A stretch of 9,610 bases of DNA from Gammaproteobacteria bacterium (GCA_013372875.1 JABXIW010000385.1:1-9610); one strand, 5' to 3'. Shown: positions 1 through 8,414, numbered from the stretch's first letter. Notes: a model not told the origin generated them from the letters alone. Numbers and translations are program-made.

Positions 1-71
1 TAAAGGATGACTCGGCTAGGTCAAAAACAGAGCTGAAGTAGGCTCAATAAAAAAAGCTAAAAGAGCAATAA
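1..71 (+). promoter_or_regulatory. luxP upstream leader (partial)
   Basis: These 71 bases precede luxP and are rich in A. A modest purine-rich ribosome binding site (AAGAG, about 61-65) lies six bases before the ATG at 72. I see no convincing -35/-10 pair and no end of an upstream gene, so the luxPQ promoter is either weak in appearance or lies left of the window. Confidence 0.45.
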
Positions 72-1168
<1,097 letters not shown>

Positions 1169-1169
<1 letters not shown>

Positions 1170-3745
1170 TGACAATTACATCAAAGCTAAAAAAGCGTCG
1201 CTCGCTGTCGACGCTTATAACTAAAATTATTATTCTCGTTCTTGCTCCGATCATTTTAGGCATTTTCGTTCAGAGTTATTACTTCTCCAAACAGATCATT
1301 TGGCAGGAGGTCGACCGAACCAAGCAGCAAACGTCTGCGTTGATTCTGAATATTTTTGAAAGTCATTTTGCAGCGATTCAGATCCATCACGACAGCAATT
1401 CGAAAAGTGATGTGATTTTGGATTTTTACTCGGAGCGAAATGAAGAAGCCTTAAATTACTTCTTTCTCAGCATTGATCAGAGTGATCCTTCGCACACGCC
1501 TGAATTTCGTTTTCTCACCGACCATCAAGGTATTATTTGGGACGATGGGAACGCGCATTTTTATGGCATCAACGACTCAATGCTGGACGGCCTGACTAGC
1601 AAAGTCACGTTCAGTAATAATTGGTATTACGTCACGTCAATCACGTCAATGGGTGCTCGTCACTTGTTGCTACGCCGCGTTCCTGTGTTAGAGCCGAAAA
1701 CGGGCGAAGTGATGGGGTATTCGTACAACGCGGTCGTCTTGGATAATAACTTCGCCTTGATGGAGAAGTTAAAAAACGAAGGCAACGTCGACAATGTTGT
1801 GCTGGTGGCGAACGACATTCCTGTAGCAAGTTCACTAGCAGGGGATGAGTCATACAAAATCTTCGATGTGTTGAAACGCAAAGAGACCCAGAAGAAGTTA
1901 GATCAGTTATTGATCATCCAAACGCCGATTGAAGTGAATGCGGCCATCACCAACTTGAAGTTACTTACCGTGCAAGACAACCAGAGTGTTGTTACGCTGC
2001 AAATTCAACACTTTTTGGCGATGTTAGCCTCTGTTATCGGCATGATCATGATTGCGCTGATGACCAAAGAGTGGATTGAAAACCGAGTTGTGGAAGAGCT
2101 GGGGTCGCTCATGTCTTACACGCGTTCTGCTCGCGAAGAAAAAGGCTTTGAGCGTTTTGGTGGGTCGGATATTGAAGAGTTTGACCACATTGGTTCGACG
2201 CTGGAAAGCACGTTTGAAGAATTAGAAGCTCAGAAGCGATCGTTTCGAGACCTGTTTAACTTCGCGTTATCGCCAATCATGGTGTGGTCAGAAGCGGGCG
2301 TGCTGATCCAAATCAACCCCGCAGCTCGCAAAGAACTGGTTATCGAAAATGACATCGAAACCATGCATCCTGTATTTAAAGGATTCAAAGACAAACTGGT
2401 ACCACATTTAAGAATGGCAGCGCAGGGCGCGACACTGACGGGAGTGAACGTGCCTATTGGTGATAAAGTCTTTCGTTGGAACTTATCGCCAATTCGTGTC
2501 GATGGTGATATCAGCGGCATCATTGTCCAAGGGCAAGATATTACAACGCTGATCGAAGCTGAAAAGCAAAGTAACTTAGCACGCAGAGAAGCCGAAAAGT
2601 CCGCGCAAGCGCGAGCTGACTTCCTGGCTAAAATGAGCCATGAAATTCGCACACCAATTAATGGTATTTTGGGTGTTGCGCAGCTACTCAAAGATTCCGT
2701 GGAAGCGGAAGAGCAGAAGAACCAAATCGATGTTCTTCGCCACAGTGGTGAGCACTTACTTGCTGTATTGAATGATATTTTGGACTTCTCAAAGATTGAA
2801 CAAGGCAAGTTCAATATCCAAAAACATCCTTTCTCCTTCGCTGATACCATGCGAACGCTAGAAAACATCTATCGCCCTATTTGTGAAAACAAAGGGGTTG
2901 AACTTGTCATTGAAAACCAGCTTGATGGCAATGTAGAGATTTTCACCGACCAAGTTCGCCTGAATCAAATTCTGTTTAATTTGGTCAGCAACGCGGTGAA
3001 GTTCACGCCATCGGGCTGCGTGCGTTTACATGCCGAGTTAGAGCAGTTTTATGGCGCAGACAATAGTGTGCTCGTGGTTGAAATCAGCGACACGGGTATT
3101 GGTATTGAGTCCGACAAGTTGGATGAAATGTTCGAACCTTTTGTTCAAGAAGAAGCGACCACAACTCGCGAATACGGTGGCAGTGGCCTTGGTTTGACCA
3201 TCGTGAAAAACTTGGTCGATATGCTCGATGGGGATGTACAAGTTCGCAGTCAAAAAGGGCAAGGAACCACATTTGTTGTTACGCTGCCAGTAAAAGATCG
3301 TGAGCGAGTTCTGGCTCCGTTGGATTCGAGCCAACGCGTAAAACCTGCAGAGTTGTTTGATGAAAGTCTGAAAGTGTTGCTGGTGGAAGATAACCATACT
3401 AACGCCTTTATTCTTAAAGCGTTTTGTACCAAATACAAGATGCAGGTTGATTGGGCGAAGGATGGGCTAGAAGCCATGGAGTTCTTAAAAGATCACTCTT
3501 ATGATTTGATTTTGATGGATAACCAACTTCCGCATCTTGGTGGCATCGAAACCACGAAAGAGATTCGTCAAAACTTGAAATTGGGGACGCCCATTTACGC
3601 TTGCACCGCCGACACTGCGCAAGAAACCAGTGATGCATTTATGGAAGCAGGCGCGAACTATGTTTTGCTGAAACCCATTAAAGAAAATGCACTCCACGAG
3701 GCTTTTGTTGACTTCAAGCAGCGCTTCTTGATTGAACGGACATAG
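1169..3745 (+). CDS. luxQ: LuxQ, AI-2 hybrid sensor kinase/phosphatase
   Basis: LuxQ is the inner-membrane hybrid histidine kinase paired with LuxP. In vibrios it feeds phosphate to LuxU and LuxO at low cell density and reverses as a phosphatase when AI-2 is bound. Numbered from the TTG at 1166, domains in order are: membrane helix 1 (about 20-38), a periplasmic sensor region (about 40-280, double PAS fold in the family), membrane helix 2 (about 283-300), a HAMP-like linker, a PAS domain (about 360-465), a HisKA domain with KMSHEIRTP and phospho-acceptor His492, a HATPase domain (N box Asn605/Asn609, DTGIGI 642-647, GGSGLGL 671-677), and a receiver domain (acidic ED 741-742, phospho-acceptor Asp785, Thr814, Lys836). 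All catalytic residues are intact. I place the start at ATG 1169, which shares one base with the luxP TGA; the in-frame TTG just before it adds one residue. No Shine-Dalgarno sequence is visible, which fits coupling to luxP translation. Confidence 0.97.
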
Positions 3746-3782
3746 TTTGCTGCTACATTTACGGTAGTTTCTTTGTTTACCT

Positions 3783-3819
3783 AGCCCAACTTAGCTTTTC
3801 TGAGTTGGGCTTTTTCTTT
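3783..3819 (+). terminator. Intrinsic terminator of luxPQ
   Basis: A 12-bp stem pairs AGCCCAACTTAG (3783-3794) with CTGAGTTGGGCT (3800-3811), with one G-T wobble and a five-base loop. It is followed at once by a T-rich run (3811-3819). It lies 37 bases after the luxQ stop and separates luxPQ from the following operon. Confidence 0.92.
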
Positions 3820-3874
3820 CCTGCAATCTGAAGATCTTAATTCTTCACAACCTTTTAAATGCGCAAAAGTTCAT

Positions 3875-3890
3875 TGTGATTTAAATCGCA
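3875..3890 (+). promoter_or_regulatory. Candidate CRP (cAMP receptor protein) site
   Basis: The sequence TGTGA-TTTAAA-TCGCA matches the CRP consensus TGTGA-N6-TCACA at nine of the ten conserved positions, with A/T-rich flanks. Its centre lies about 49 bases before the predicted transcription start of the MarR operon, which is not one of the two classical activating positions (-41.5 or -61.5). Control by CRP is therefore possible but not assured. Confidence 0.42.
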
Positions 3891-3896
3891 AAAATA

Positions 3897-3925
3897 TTTA
3901 CTTAGCGTGCTAACTAAATTATATT
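3897..3925 (+). promoter_or_regulatory. Sigma-70 promoter of the MarR efflux operon
   Basis: A TTTACT hexamer (3897-3902) and a TATATT hexamer (3920-3925) are separated by exactly 17 bases, matching the -35 and -10 consensus at four and five of six positions. Transcription would start near 3931-3933. Both MarR-type operators overlap this promoter, which supports the assignment. Confidence 0.6.
3898..3917. promoter_or_regulatory. SlyA/MarR-type operator 1
   Basis: TTACTTAGCGTGCTAACTAA is a near-perfect inverted repeat whose core, TTAGCGTGCTAA, closely resembles the published SlyA box TTAGCAAGCTAA. It covers most of the -35 hexamer and the spacer of the predicted promoter, so binding would block RNA polymerase. 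Confidence 0.72.
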
Positions 3926-3943
3926 ACTTAGCACGCTAAGTAA
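3924..3943. promoter_or_regulatory. SlyA/MarR-type operator 2
   Basis: TTACTTAGCACGCTAAGTAA is a 20-bp inverted repeat with a single central mismatch pair. It differs from the reverse complement of operator 1 at one base. It begins inside the -10 hexamer and spans the predicted start point. The two operators start 26 bases apart, about two and a half helical turns. The arrangement points to autorepression by the regulator encoded just downstream. Confidence 0.75.
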
Positions 3944-3956
3944 TTGAGTGCATCTT

Positions 3957-4412
3957 ATGATTCAAGACATCAACATTTTGAGAGATCTGTCCCTTGCCGA
4001 AAAACTGTCTCGTGTCGCTCGTTTATGGAAGATGGTTGCCGACCGTGAGCTCGAACCGCTAAACCTAACTTACCCGCGCTGGACGGCGCTTTGGAAGCTG
4101 TATCGAATGGGCGACAACATCAGTCAAAAGCAACTTGCTGAAGCGCTTGAGATTGAGCTTGCCTCGTTGATGCGCACGCTAAAACTACTCGAAGAGCAAT
4201 CGCTCGTTACGCGACGTTGTTGTGAGCATGACAAGCGAGCACGAATTGTCAGCTTAACGGACGAGGGTAAAGAGCTGTTGATACAAATGGAAGAACGAAT
4301 CTTGCAGGTTCGTCGAAAACTGCTCTCAGAAATCAATGACCAAGAGCTAAAGAAATTGGGCTTGATCCTAGAGCAAATTGCTCACAATGCGCTCGATTCA
4401 CTTGGCGAATAA
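3957..4412 (+). CDS. SlyA-like MarR-family transcriptional regulator
   Basis: This is a winged-helix repressor of the MarR family, SlyA subfamily. Numbered from ATG 3957 (151 residues), it has an N-terminal dimerisation helix with VARLWKMVADREL, resembling the start of SlyA (LARLVRIWRALIDHRL). A helix-turn-helix spans about 56-80 (SQKQLAEALEIELASLMRTLKLLEEQ), a wing carries the family DxR motif (Asp92-Lys-Arg94), and C-terminal helices complete the dimer interface. A GTG at 3948 is in frame, but ATG 3957 is better supported by a GAG eight bases upstream. Two SlyA-like boxes lie on its promoter, so autoregulation is likely. Proteins of this type lose DNA binding on sensing small aromatic or phenolic compounds; the ligand here is unknown. 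The efflux genes follow after 37 bases on the same strand. It may be a paralogue rather than the genome's housekeeping SlyA, so no symbol is given. Confidence 0.9.
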   Translation: MIQDINILRDLSLAEKLSRVARLWKMVADRELEPLNLTYPRWTALWKLYRMGDNISQKQLAEALEIELASLMRTLKLLEEQSLVTRRCCEHDKRARIVSLTDEGKELLIQMEERILQVRRKLLSEINDQELKKLGLILEQIAHNALDSLGE

Positions 4413-4449
4413 AGTCAGAAATCCTAATAAAAAAGAGAAGTAAACGCCT

Positions 4450-5505
4450 ATGACTCCAGACCAAAAGTTCGCGCGTTGGATCAAATATTCTTGCGTCGCG
4501 TTTGTCCTTGTCTTTGCCTATTTTCTTGTTGCTGATTTAGCAATGCCGTTAACTCCTCAGGCGATGGCTACTCGAGTGGTAACCAAGATCGCCCCCCGTG
4601 TTAATGGGCAAATAACTCATCTTTATGTGGCAAATAATCAAGAAATTCAAAAAGGCGACTTGTTGTTCCAAATCGATCCGCAGCCATACAAGTTAGCGGT
4701 AGAAAAAGCGCAATTAAACTTACAACAAGTGATCCAAAACAATGAGCAGTTGGATGCCTCTATCACGGCAGCCAAAGCGGATGTGGAAGCGAGTAAAATC
4801 GTCGCTGAGCAAAAAATCCGTGAAGCCAATCGACTGAATACATTGTTCAGCCGAAACGGTACGTCTCAACAACAACGTGATGATGCGCAGAGTAGTGCAA
4901 CAGCGGCAAAAGCGAATTTGCTAGCAGCAAAAGCCCGCCTGAAAGAGCTAGAAGTAAGCCGCGGCGAGCTCGGCGAAGCTAACGTCAACGTGCGTGTTGC
5001 TCAGAACCAGCTAAAACAAGCTGAGCTTAACCTTTCTTACACTCAAGTGAGTGCAGAGCACGATGGTGTTATCACGAACTTGCAGTTAGAGACAGGTGCT
5101 TACGCCGCTGCGGGGACGCCACTTATCGCACTGGTTTCGGATCAAGTTGATATTATTGCGGACTTTCGAGAGAAAAGTTTGCGTCATTTTAACCGAGATA
5201 GTCGAGCACTGGTGGCCTTTGATAGTTTGCCGGGAGAGGTTTTTGAAGCCCGCATTACCAGCTTGGATGCCGGGGTAAGCTCGGGTCAATTTGATGCAGA
5301 CGGCCGCCTCGCGACACCAACAGATTCCAACCGCTGGGTGAGGGATGCTCAGCGTTTGAGATTGCATTTGTCTATCAACGAACAGCCACAAGCTTTCCCG
5401 GCGGGTGCTCGTGCGACGGTACAACTATTGCCTGATAGCACGATTTCAGGTTGGCTGGCTCGTCTGCAAATTCGTTTTTTGAGCACTTTGCATTACATCT
5501 ATTAA
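4450..5505 (+). CDS. HlyD/EmrA-type membrane-fusion (periplasmic adaptor) protein
   Basis: The 351-residue product is an inner-membrane-anchored adaptor of the HlyD/EmrA/AaeA group, which bridges an inner-membrane pump to an outer-membrane channel such as TolC. It has one N-terminal transmembrane helix (about 12-31) and a first half-lipoyl motif (about 46-78, APRVNGQITHLYV then GDLLFQIDP). A long alpha-helical coiled-coil hairpin rich in Ala, Gln and Glu follows (about 80-195). The second half-lipoyl motif (about 197-228, YTQVSAEHDGVITNL) precedes a beta-barrel domain to about 328. A GAGAAG ribosome binding site lies nine bases before the ATG. The next gene starts 12 bases after the stop, so cotranscription with the FUSC/DUF2955 protein is very likely. 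No outer-membrane channel is encoded in the window, so a chromosomal TolC would have to serve. Substrate unknown; YdhJ/AaeA-like is the closest description. Confidence 0.92.
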   Translation: MTPDQKFARWIKYSCVAFVLVFAYFLVADLAMPLTPQAMATRVVTKIAPRVNGQITHLYVANNQEIQKGDLLFQIDPQPYKLAVEKAQLNLQQVIQNNEQLDASITAAKADVEASKIVAEQKIREANRLNTLFSRNGTSQQQRDDAQSSATAAKANLLAAKARLKELEVSRGELGEANVNVRVAQNQLKQAELNLSYTQVSAEHDGVITNLQLETGAYAAAGTPLIALVSDQVDIIADFREKSLRHFNRDSRALVAFDSLPGEVFEARITSLDAGVSSGQFDADGRLATPTDSNRWVRDAQRLRLHLSINEQPQAFPAGARATVQLLPDSTISGWLARLQIRFLSTLHYIY

Positions 5506-5507
5506 TT

Positions 5508-5513
5508 GGGAGG
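5508..5513 (+). promoter_or_regulatory. Ribosome binding site fixing the start of the DUF2955 gene
   Basis: A strong GGGAGG lies just after the previous stop codon and four bases before ATG 5518. An in-frame TTG at 5506 overlaps this site and cannot be served by it, so 5518 is the better start. Confidence 0.7.
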
Positions 5514-5517
5514 TGGT

Positions 5518-6555
5518 ATGAAATTATGGGACCACCCCATGTCTGAGAACGATTTCAGACAATGCCTACGCATAGCAACTGGCGCAACCATCGGCTTTAC
5601 ACTGTGTAAGCTGTTTGGCTGGAACTACGGTGTGTTTTTCACCGTAACACCCATGCTTTTGCTCGGTATGGTACCAGTAGTGAACTTGCATGCATCAAGA
5701 CAGTTAATCTTCTCCGCTGTTGTTTGTGGGCTAGAGGTTGGCATTTTGGGGGGCTTGTTTGGTAGTCATCCGGTGTTGATGACCTTGATTGCATTCTGCT
5801 TGTTTCTTTACAAGTTTGCTTGTATGTCAAAAGGGAGTTTGTTTTTATTTGGCGTGAACAGTGTGCTTAGCTTGAGTATCATGCTGCACTTTGCTAGTTA
5901 CCCGACAACGGATCTGAATGATCTTATTTTTAGTAACTTACAGGCGAACGTTTTGTCCATCATTGTGGCGTATTTGGTGACGTTTTTGATTCCAGATGCG
6001 GAACCTCGTCAACCGCTGCCAAAGCCTTCACAAGCCAAACAAAGCCATCGGATGCGACATGAGGCTCTTATGGGGGCGAGTATTGCAACCATGTCCTTTT
6101 TGGTGTTTCAGATCTTTGATTTGAACGATTCCATGTCAGCGCAGGCGACAACCTTGTTGCTCCTGTTTCCAATGCATTGGAATGGCGCTTTAGGTTACGC
6201 TCGTAAACGGGCGATGGGTACATTGCTAGGCGTGACTTTTGGTATCGTCGGGCAGCTCATTTTGTATGATTGGTCAGATACTTTGCTGTTTATTGTGCCG
6301 TTACTTTGGATTGGCGCGATGATATTCAGTTACATGCATGTGAAAGAATCCAGTGGTTCAGGTGCTGGCTTTGGCGGCCTCACTACTTTAGGGATCTTAT
6401 TCGGACAGTATCTCACGCCCGATGGTGACCTGATTTTTAGTGCTTTGTATCGAGTCAGCAGCATACTGTTTGCCATCGTGGTCACTTTGCTTGTTACTTA
6501 TGCCGTGCATCGGTTACTCAACAGCTTTGCTGCAACGCGCTTTAGCCAATCATAG
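5518..6555 (+). CDS. FUSC/DUF2955-type inner-membrane transporter component
   Basis: The 345-residue protein is very hydrophobic, with about ten to twelve predicted membrane helices in two halves (about 14-159 and 184-332) joined by a polar, basic linker (160-183). The second half contains KRAMGTLLGVTFG (230-242), which resembles the RxxGTxxG signature of the fusaric-acid-resistance/AaeB (FUSC) family. Unlike AaeB or YdhK (about 650-670 residues) it has no large cytoplasmic domain between or after the helix bundles, which points to the shorter DUF2955 group. Members sit next to HlyD-type adaptors, as here, and are presumed export pumps for aromatic acids or related toxic compounds. The gene is third in the predicted SlyA-like operon. 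It ends 25 bases from a convergent gene with no clear terminator between them. The family assignment is good; the substrate is not known. Confidence 0.82.
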   Translation: MKLWDHPMSENDFRQCLRIATGATIGFTLCKLFGWNYGVFFTVTPMLLLGMVPVVNLHASRQLIFSAVVCGLEVGILGGLFGSHPVLMTLIAFCLFLYKFACMSKGSLFLFGVNSVLSLSIMLHFASYPTTDLNDLIFSNLQANVLSIIVAYLVTFLIPDAEPRQPLPKPSQAKQSHRMRHEALMGASIATMSFLVFQIFDLNDSMSAQATTLLLLFPMHWNGALGYARKRAMGTLLGVTFGIVGQLILYDWSDTLLFIVPLLWIGAMIFSYMHVKESSGSGAGFGGLTTLGILFGQYLTPDGDLIFSALYRVSSILFAIVVTLLVTYAVHRLLNSFAATRFSQS

Positions 6556-6580
6556 CCTTGATGCGCCTCAGTTTACTGAA

Positions 6581-7285
6581 TCATACGTTGCTGGTCAGAA
6601 AGGACTGTTCCAGCAACTTGGTTTTCAAATCTTCAGTCATAGTAATGGGTTGCTCGAATCGAATGCCTATCACCCAGCCTTTGGGTTGCTTCTTTATATT
6701 GGCGATCAAGCAAGGATTTTCCTCTCCTATATGAATGCTAAGAGGTGATACCACCGAAACTCGGTCTCCAACCTTAAACTCAGGTTCAATAAAGGTCTGA
6801 ACACCGACGCCTGCCAGTGAAAAATCAACCAAACTGCCGTCATAAATATTGCCGCTGTGATCGATGGTACAGTCCATTTGTAGCTTGTAACGCTCGTGCT
6901 CTCTAACAGGCTTAGTTGCAAACGTACCGGGTATGCGAATAAAGAGCAGAGGGGAAGGGCGAACGGCTGTCATTAGTACACTGGATTTAAAAGCCAACAC
7001 GTGACCAAGTTCAGTGTCGGAAACGCCGCGTACAATCACATCGGCGTTATGCAGTTTTCTCATCACTTGATCTTCGAGCAATCGCATCGGAATATCGAGG
7101 ATCAAATAAGAATTTTCTTTTATTCCTAAATAAACGGTTGAGTAGCTGAATTTATCTTTTGGTCCAAATTCGAAGTTAATCGAGAGTTTCATCCCTGGTT
7201 TGAGGAATTTATGCAGTACATCTTTCGTATGAGTTGCTGGCATAAGATCTGAGGTTCCAATTTCTGATTGAAAAGAGGCTACCAA
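6581..7285 (-). CDS. YcgR-like PilZ-domain protein (c-di-GMP effector), PlzE candidate
   Basis: The product (234 residues from TTG 7285, or 220 from ATG 7243) has an N-terminal YcgR/flagellar-brake-type beta domain (about 30-120) and a C-terminal PilZ domain (about 125-230). The PilZ domain carries both c-di-GMP-binding motifs: RxxxR as Arg128-EHE-Arg132 and the D/NxSxxG motif as Asp154-F-Ser156-LA-Gly159. It should therefore bind c-di-GMP and act in the cytoplasm, commonly on flagellar motility, biofilm or virulence. Start choice is uncertain: neither codon has a good ribosome binding site, though a GGAA about ten bases before ATG 7243 slightly favours that one. From memory, V. cholerae has a PilZ gene (plzE, VCA0735) next to luxQ, so this may be its orthologue, now separated from luxQ by the efflux operon. 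Orthology is inferred from position and family only. The upstream EamA gene is on the same strand, 53 bases away. Confidence 0.87.
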   Translation of the reverse strand: MVASFQSEIGTSDLMPATHTKDVLHKFLKPGMKLSINFEFGPKDKFSYSTVYLGIKENSYLILDIPMRLLEDQVMRKLHNADVIVRGVSDTELGHVLAFKSSVLMTAVRPSPLLFIRIPGTFATKPVREHERYKLQMDCTIDHSGNIYDGSLVDFSLAGVGVQTFIEPEFKVGDRVSVVSPLSIHIGEENPCLIANIKKQPKGWVIGIRFEQPITMTEDLKTKLLEQSFLTSNV

Positions 7286-7296
7286 AACGCCGTTTT
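7284..7296. repeat. 13-bp perfect inverted repeat before the PilZ gene
   Basis: AAAACG-C-CGTTTT is a perfect 6+1+6 inverted repeat overlapping the TTG start candidate of the PilZ gene. A TTGACA hexamer on the minus strand (7331-7326) lies about 30 bases upstream, but no good -10 hexamer follows it. It is operator-like in form; no protein is known to me to bind it. Confidence 0.35.
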
Positions 7297-7338
7297 ACTC
7301 ATCAAGTGTGGTTTATAAAAGTTTTTGTCAATTAATCG

Positions 7339-8280
7339 CTATCTGTGAAGTGGTGGGCGATAAGTTTGAGTAAGTTCATGCTTCATAAAGATTTGGCTGG
7401 CGACTACGCTACCGCAAGTGACTAGAATTAACGCGATCCAAGTTAGCGAATCCGGTTGTTCGCCAAAGATTGGAACGGCAAGCAACGTTGCGACAACGGG
7501 AGTGAGAGACCCAAATGCGGCGCTGGCTTCAGCGCCAATGATTTTTATGGCATAGATAAACGTAAACGATGCGATAAGCCCTGCGCCGACACCTTGTAGC
7601 ATTGCATGGCTAAACAGCTCCTCCCAAGGCCAACTCGAGATAGGCGTTACCGCTAAATAACTGTCTATCCAACCGAACCCGACTGCGATGATAAGCATAA
7701 GTAACGAGACAATGGCGACAAAACCCGCGCATACATAAGCGTTGAGGTTGGCTACGCGTGCACTGATAGTAAAAACCGCCCACATCAAGCTGCCAACTAA
7801 AAACATCGCGTGCCCTTGAAGTTGAGACCAGTTGTATTCCTCCCCGATATTAGATAGCAGAAACACAAAAATACCCAGCAGTACGGTGGAAAGACCAATA
7901 ATGCGGTGATGACTCAGCGATTGTTGATAGAACAAGACTGCAATGGCAGAAACAAACAAAGGTAACGTGCCAGGTATTAAGGCGCTACCATGCGCGACGG
8001 GAGCGAAATGCATGGCAGTGCCCGCTACAAGTAAATAAGGTAAACCGCTACCCAAGACAATACCAGTAAGGTATTTGTTGGGAACGGCTTTTAGGGCGGC
8101 TTTATGTTTCATTACAAAAGGCAACAAGATTAGGCTAGGAACGAGAAAGCGCACCAAAGCAATATCAGCAGGTTGTAGTGCCGAAATTGCCCCACCTTTG
8201 AGCGAAATGAAAAAACCAGACCAAAGCAGTACGGTCACTAAAATTGCAGCGTATCCCAAAATCATCGTTGTCGCGTCCAT
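7339..8280 (-). CDS. EamA/DMT-family transporter, probable metabolite or amino-acid exporter
   Basis: The 313-residue protein belongs to the drug/metabolite transporter superfamily, with ten predicted membrane helices in two EamA repeats (about 8-143 and 155-297). Family features include VLLWSGFFISLKGG in helix 1, PADIALVRFLVPSLIL in helix 2 and the end of each repeat: LLGIFVFLLSN in the first, and FGEQPDSLTWIALILVTCGSVVAS in the second. Length is typical for RhaT/YdcZ-like EamA proteins. ATG 8280 is the natural start although no clear ribosome binding site precedes it. It is transcribed divergently from an Lrp/AsnC-type regulator across a 134-bp gap, a layout common for amino-acid exporters under local Lrp-type control. 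The substrate cannot be read from the sequence. It may share a transcript with the PilZ gene downstream. Confidence 0.9.
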   Translation of the reverse strand: MDATTMILGYAAILVTVLLWSGFFISLKGGAISALQPADIALVRFLVPSLILLPFVMKHKAALKAVPNKYLTGIVLGSGLPYLLVAGTAMHFAPVAHGSALIPGTLPLFVSAIAVLFYQQSLSHHRIIGLSTVLLGIFVFLLSNIGEEYNWSQLQGHAMFLVGSLMWAVFTISARVANLNAYVCAGFVAIVSLLMLIIAVGFGWIDSYLAVTPISSWPWEELFSHAMLQGVGAGLIASFTFIYAIKIIGAEASAAFGSLTPVVATLLAVPIFGEQPDSLTWIALILVTCGSVVASQIFMKHELTQTYRPPLHR

Positions 8281-8361
8281 GTGTAAAGTTCGCTGTAATT
8301 ATTGAACGAAACTGACGCATCATGTTGGCAAGATGTGACGTACTTTGTTTCAGTATTGGTG

Positions 8362-8385
8362 TTAAACTGCGTTTAATTAATTAAA
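8362..8385. promoter_or_regulatory. Candidate operator in the divergent EamA/Lrp-type intergenic region
   Basis: Two overlapping perfect palindromic elements lie here: TTAAAC-TGC-GTTTAA (8362-8376), a 15-bp repeat of 6+3+6, and TTTAATTAATTAAA (8372-8385). Lrp-family regulators bind short A/T-rich inverted repeats of about 15 bp, so this is the best operator candidate for the adjacent regulator. A second, weaker inverted repeat, CATC-N10-GATG, lies at 8318-8335. Promoters for both genes must lie in 8281-8404, but I see no hexamer pair strong enough to name. Confidence 0.42.
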
Positions 8386-8404
8386 TTTAGTGATTTTTGG
8401 CAAA

Positions 8405-8409
8405 GGGAG
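8405..8409 (+). promoter_or_regulatory. Ribosome binding site of the Lrp-type regulator
   Basis: GGGAG lies five bases before ATG 8415 and decides for that codon over an in-frame TTG at 8397, which would read through the binding site and add six residues. Confidence 0.7.
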
Positions 8410-8414
8410 TTGGC

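Noticed and set aside
1..71. Possible sRNA or end of an upstream gene at the left edge
   Set aside because: Too short, no terminator hairpin with a T run and no convincing open frame; the short GCTC/GAGC match is not enough.
1633..1650. Perfect tandem 9-bp repeat CACGTCAAT in the LuxQ periplasmic region
   Set aside because: It encodes TSITS in a stretch that aligns with V. harveyi LuxQ without a length change, so it reflects codon coincidence rather than a repeat expansion.
2230..2868. Long open minus-strand frame of 212 codons inside luxQ
   Set aside because: It is antisense to the PAS and HisKA coding region, has low-complexity Ser/Cys-rich content and no family resemblance; luxQ codon bias explains it.
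6556..6580. Possible bidirectional terminator between the DUF2955 and PilZ genes
   Set aside because: I found no stable inverted repeat with a T tract in the 25-bp gap; termination may occur inside the convergent gene or by Rho.
6440..6748. Open plus-strand frame of 102 codons across the end of the DUF2955 gene
   Set aside because: It overlaps two well-supported genes in other frames, has no ribosome binding site or recognisable domain, and looks like a shadow frame.
7279..7302. Seven-codon minus-strand mini-ORF (MSKTAFW) before the PilZ gene
   Set aside because: No ribosome binding site, no run of codons for one amino acid and no alternative hairpins, so there is no support for a leader peptide or attenuator.
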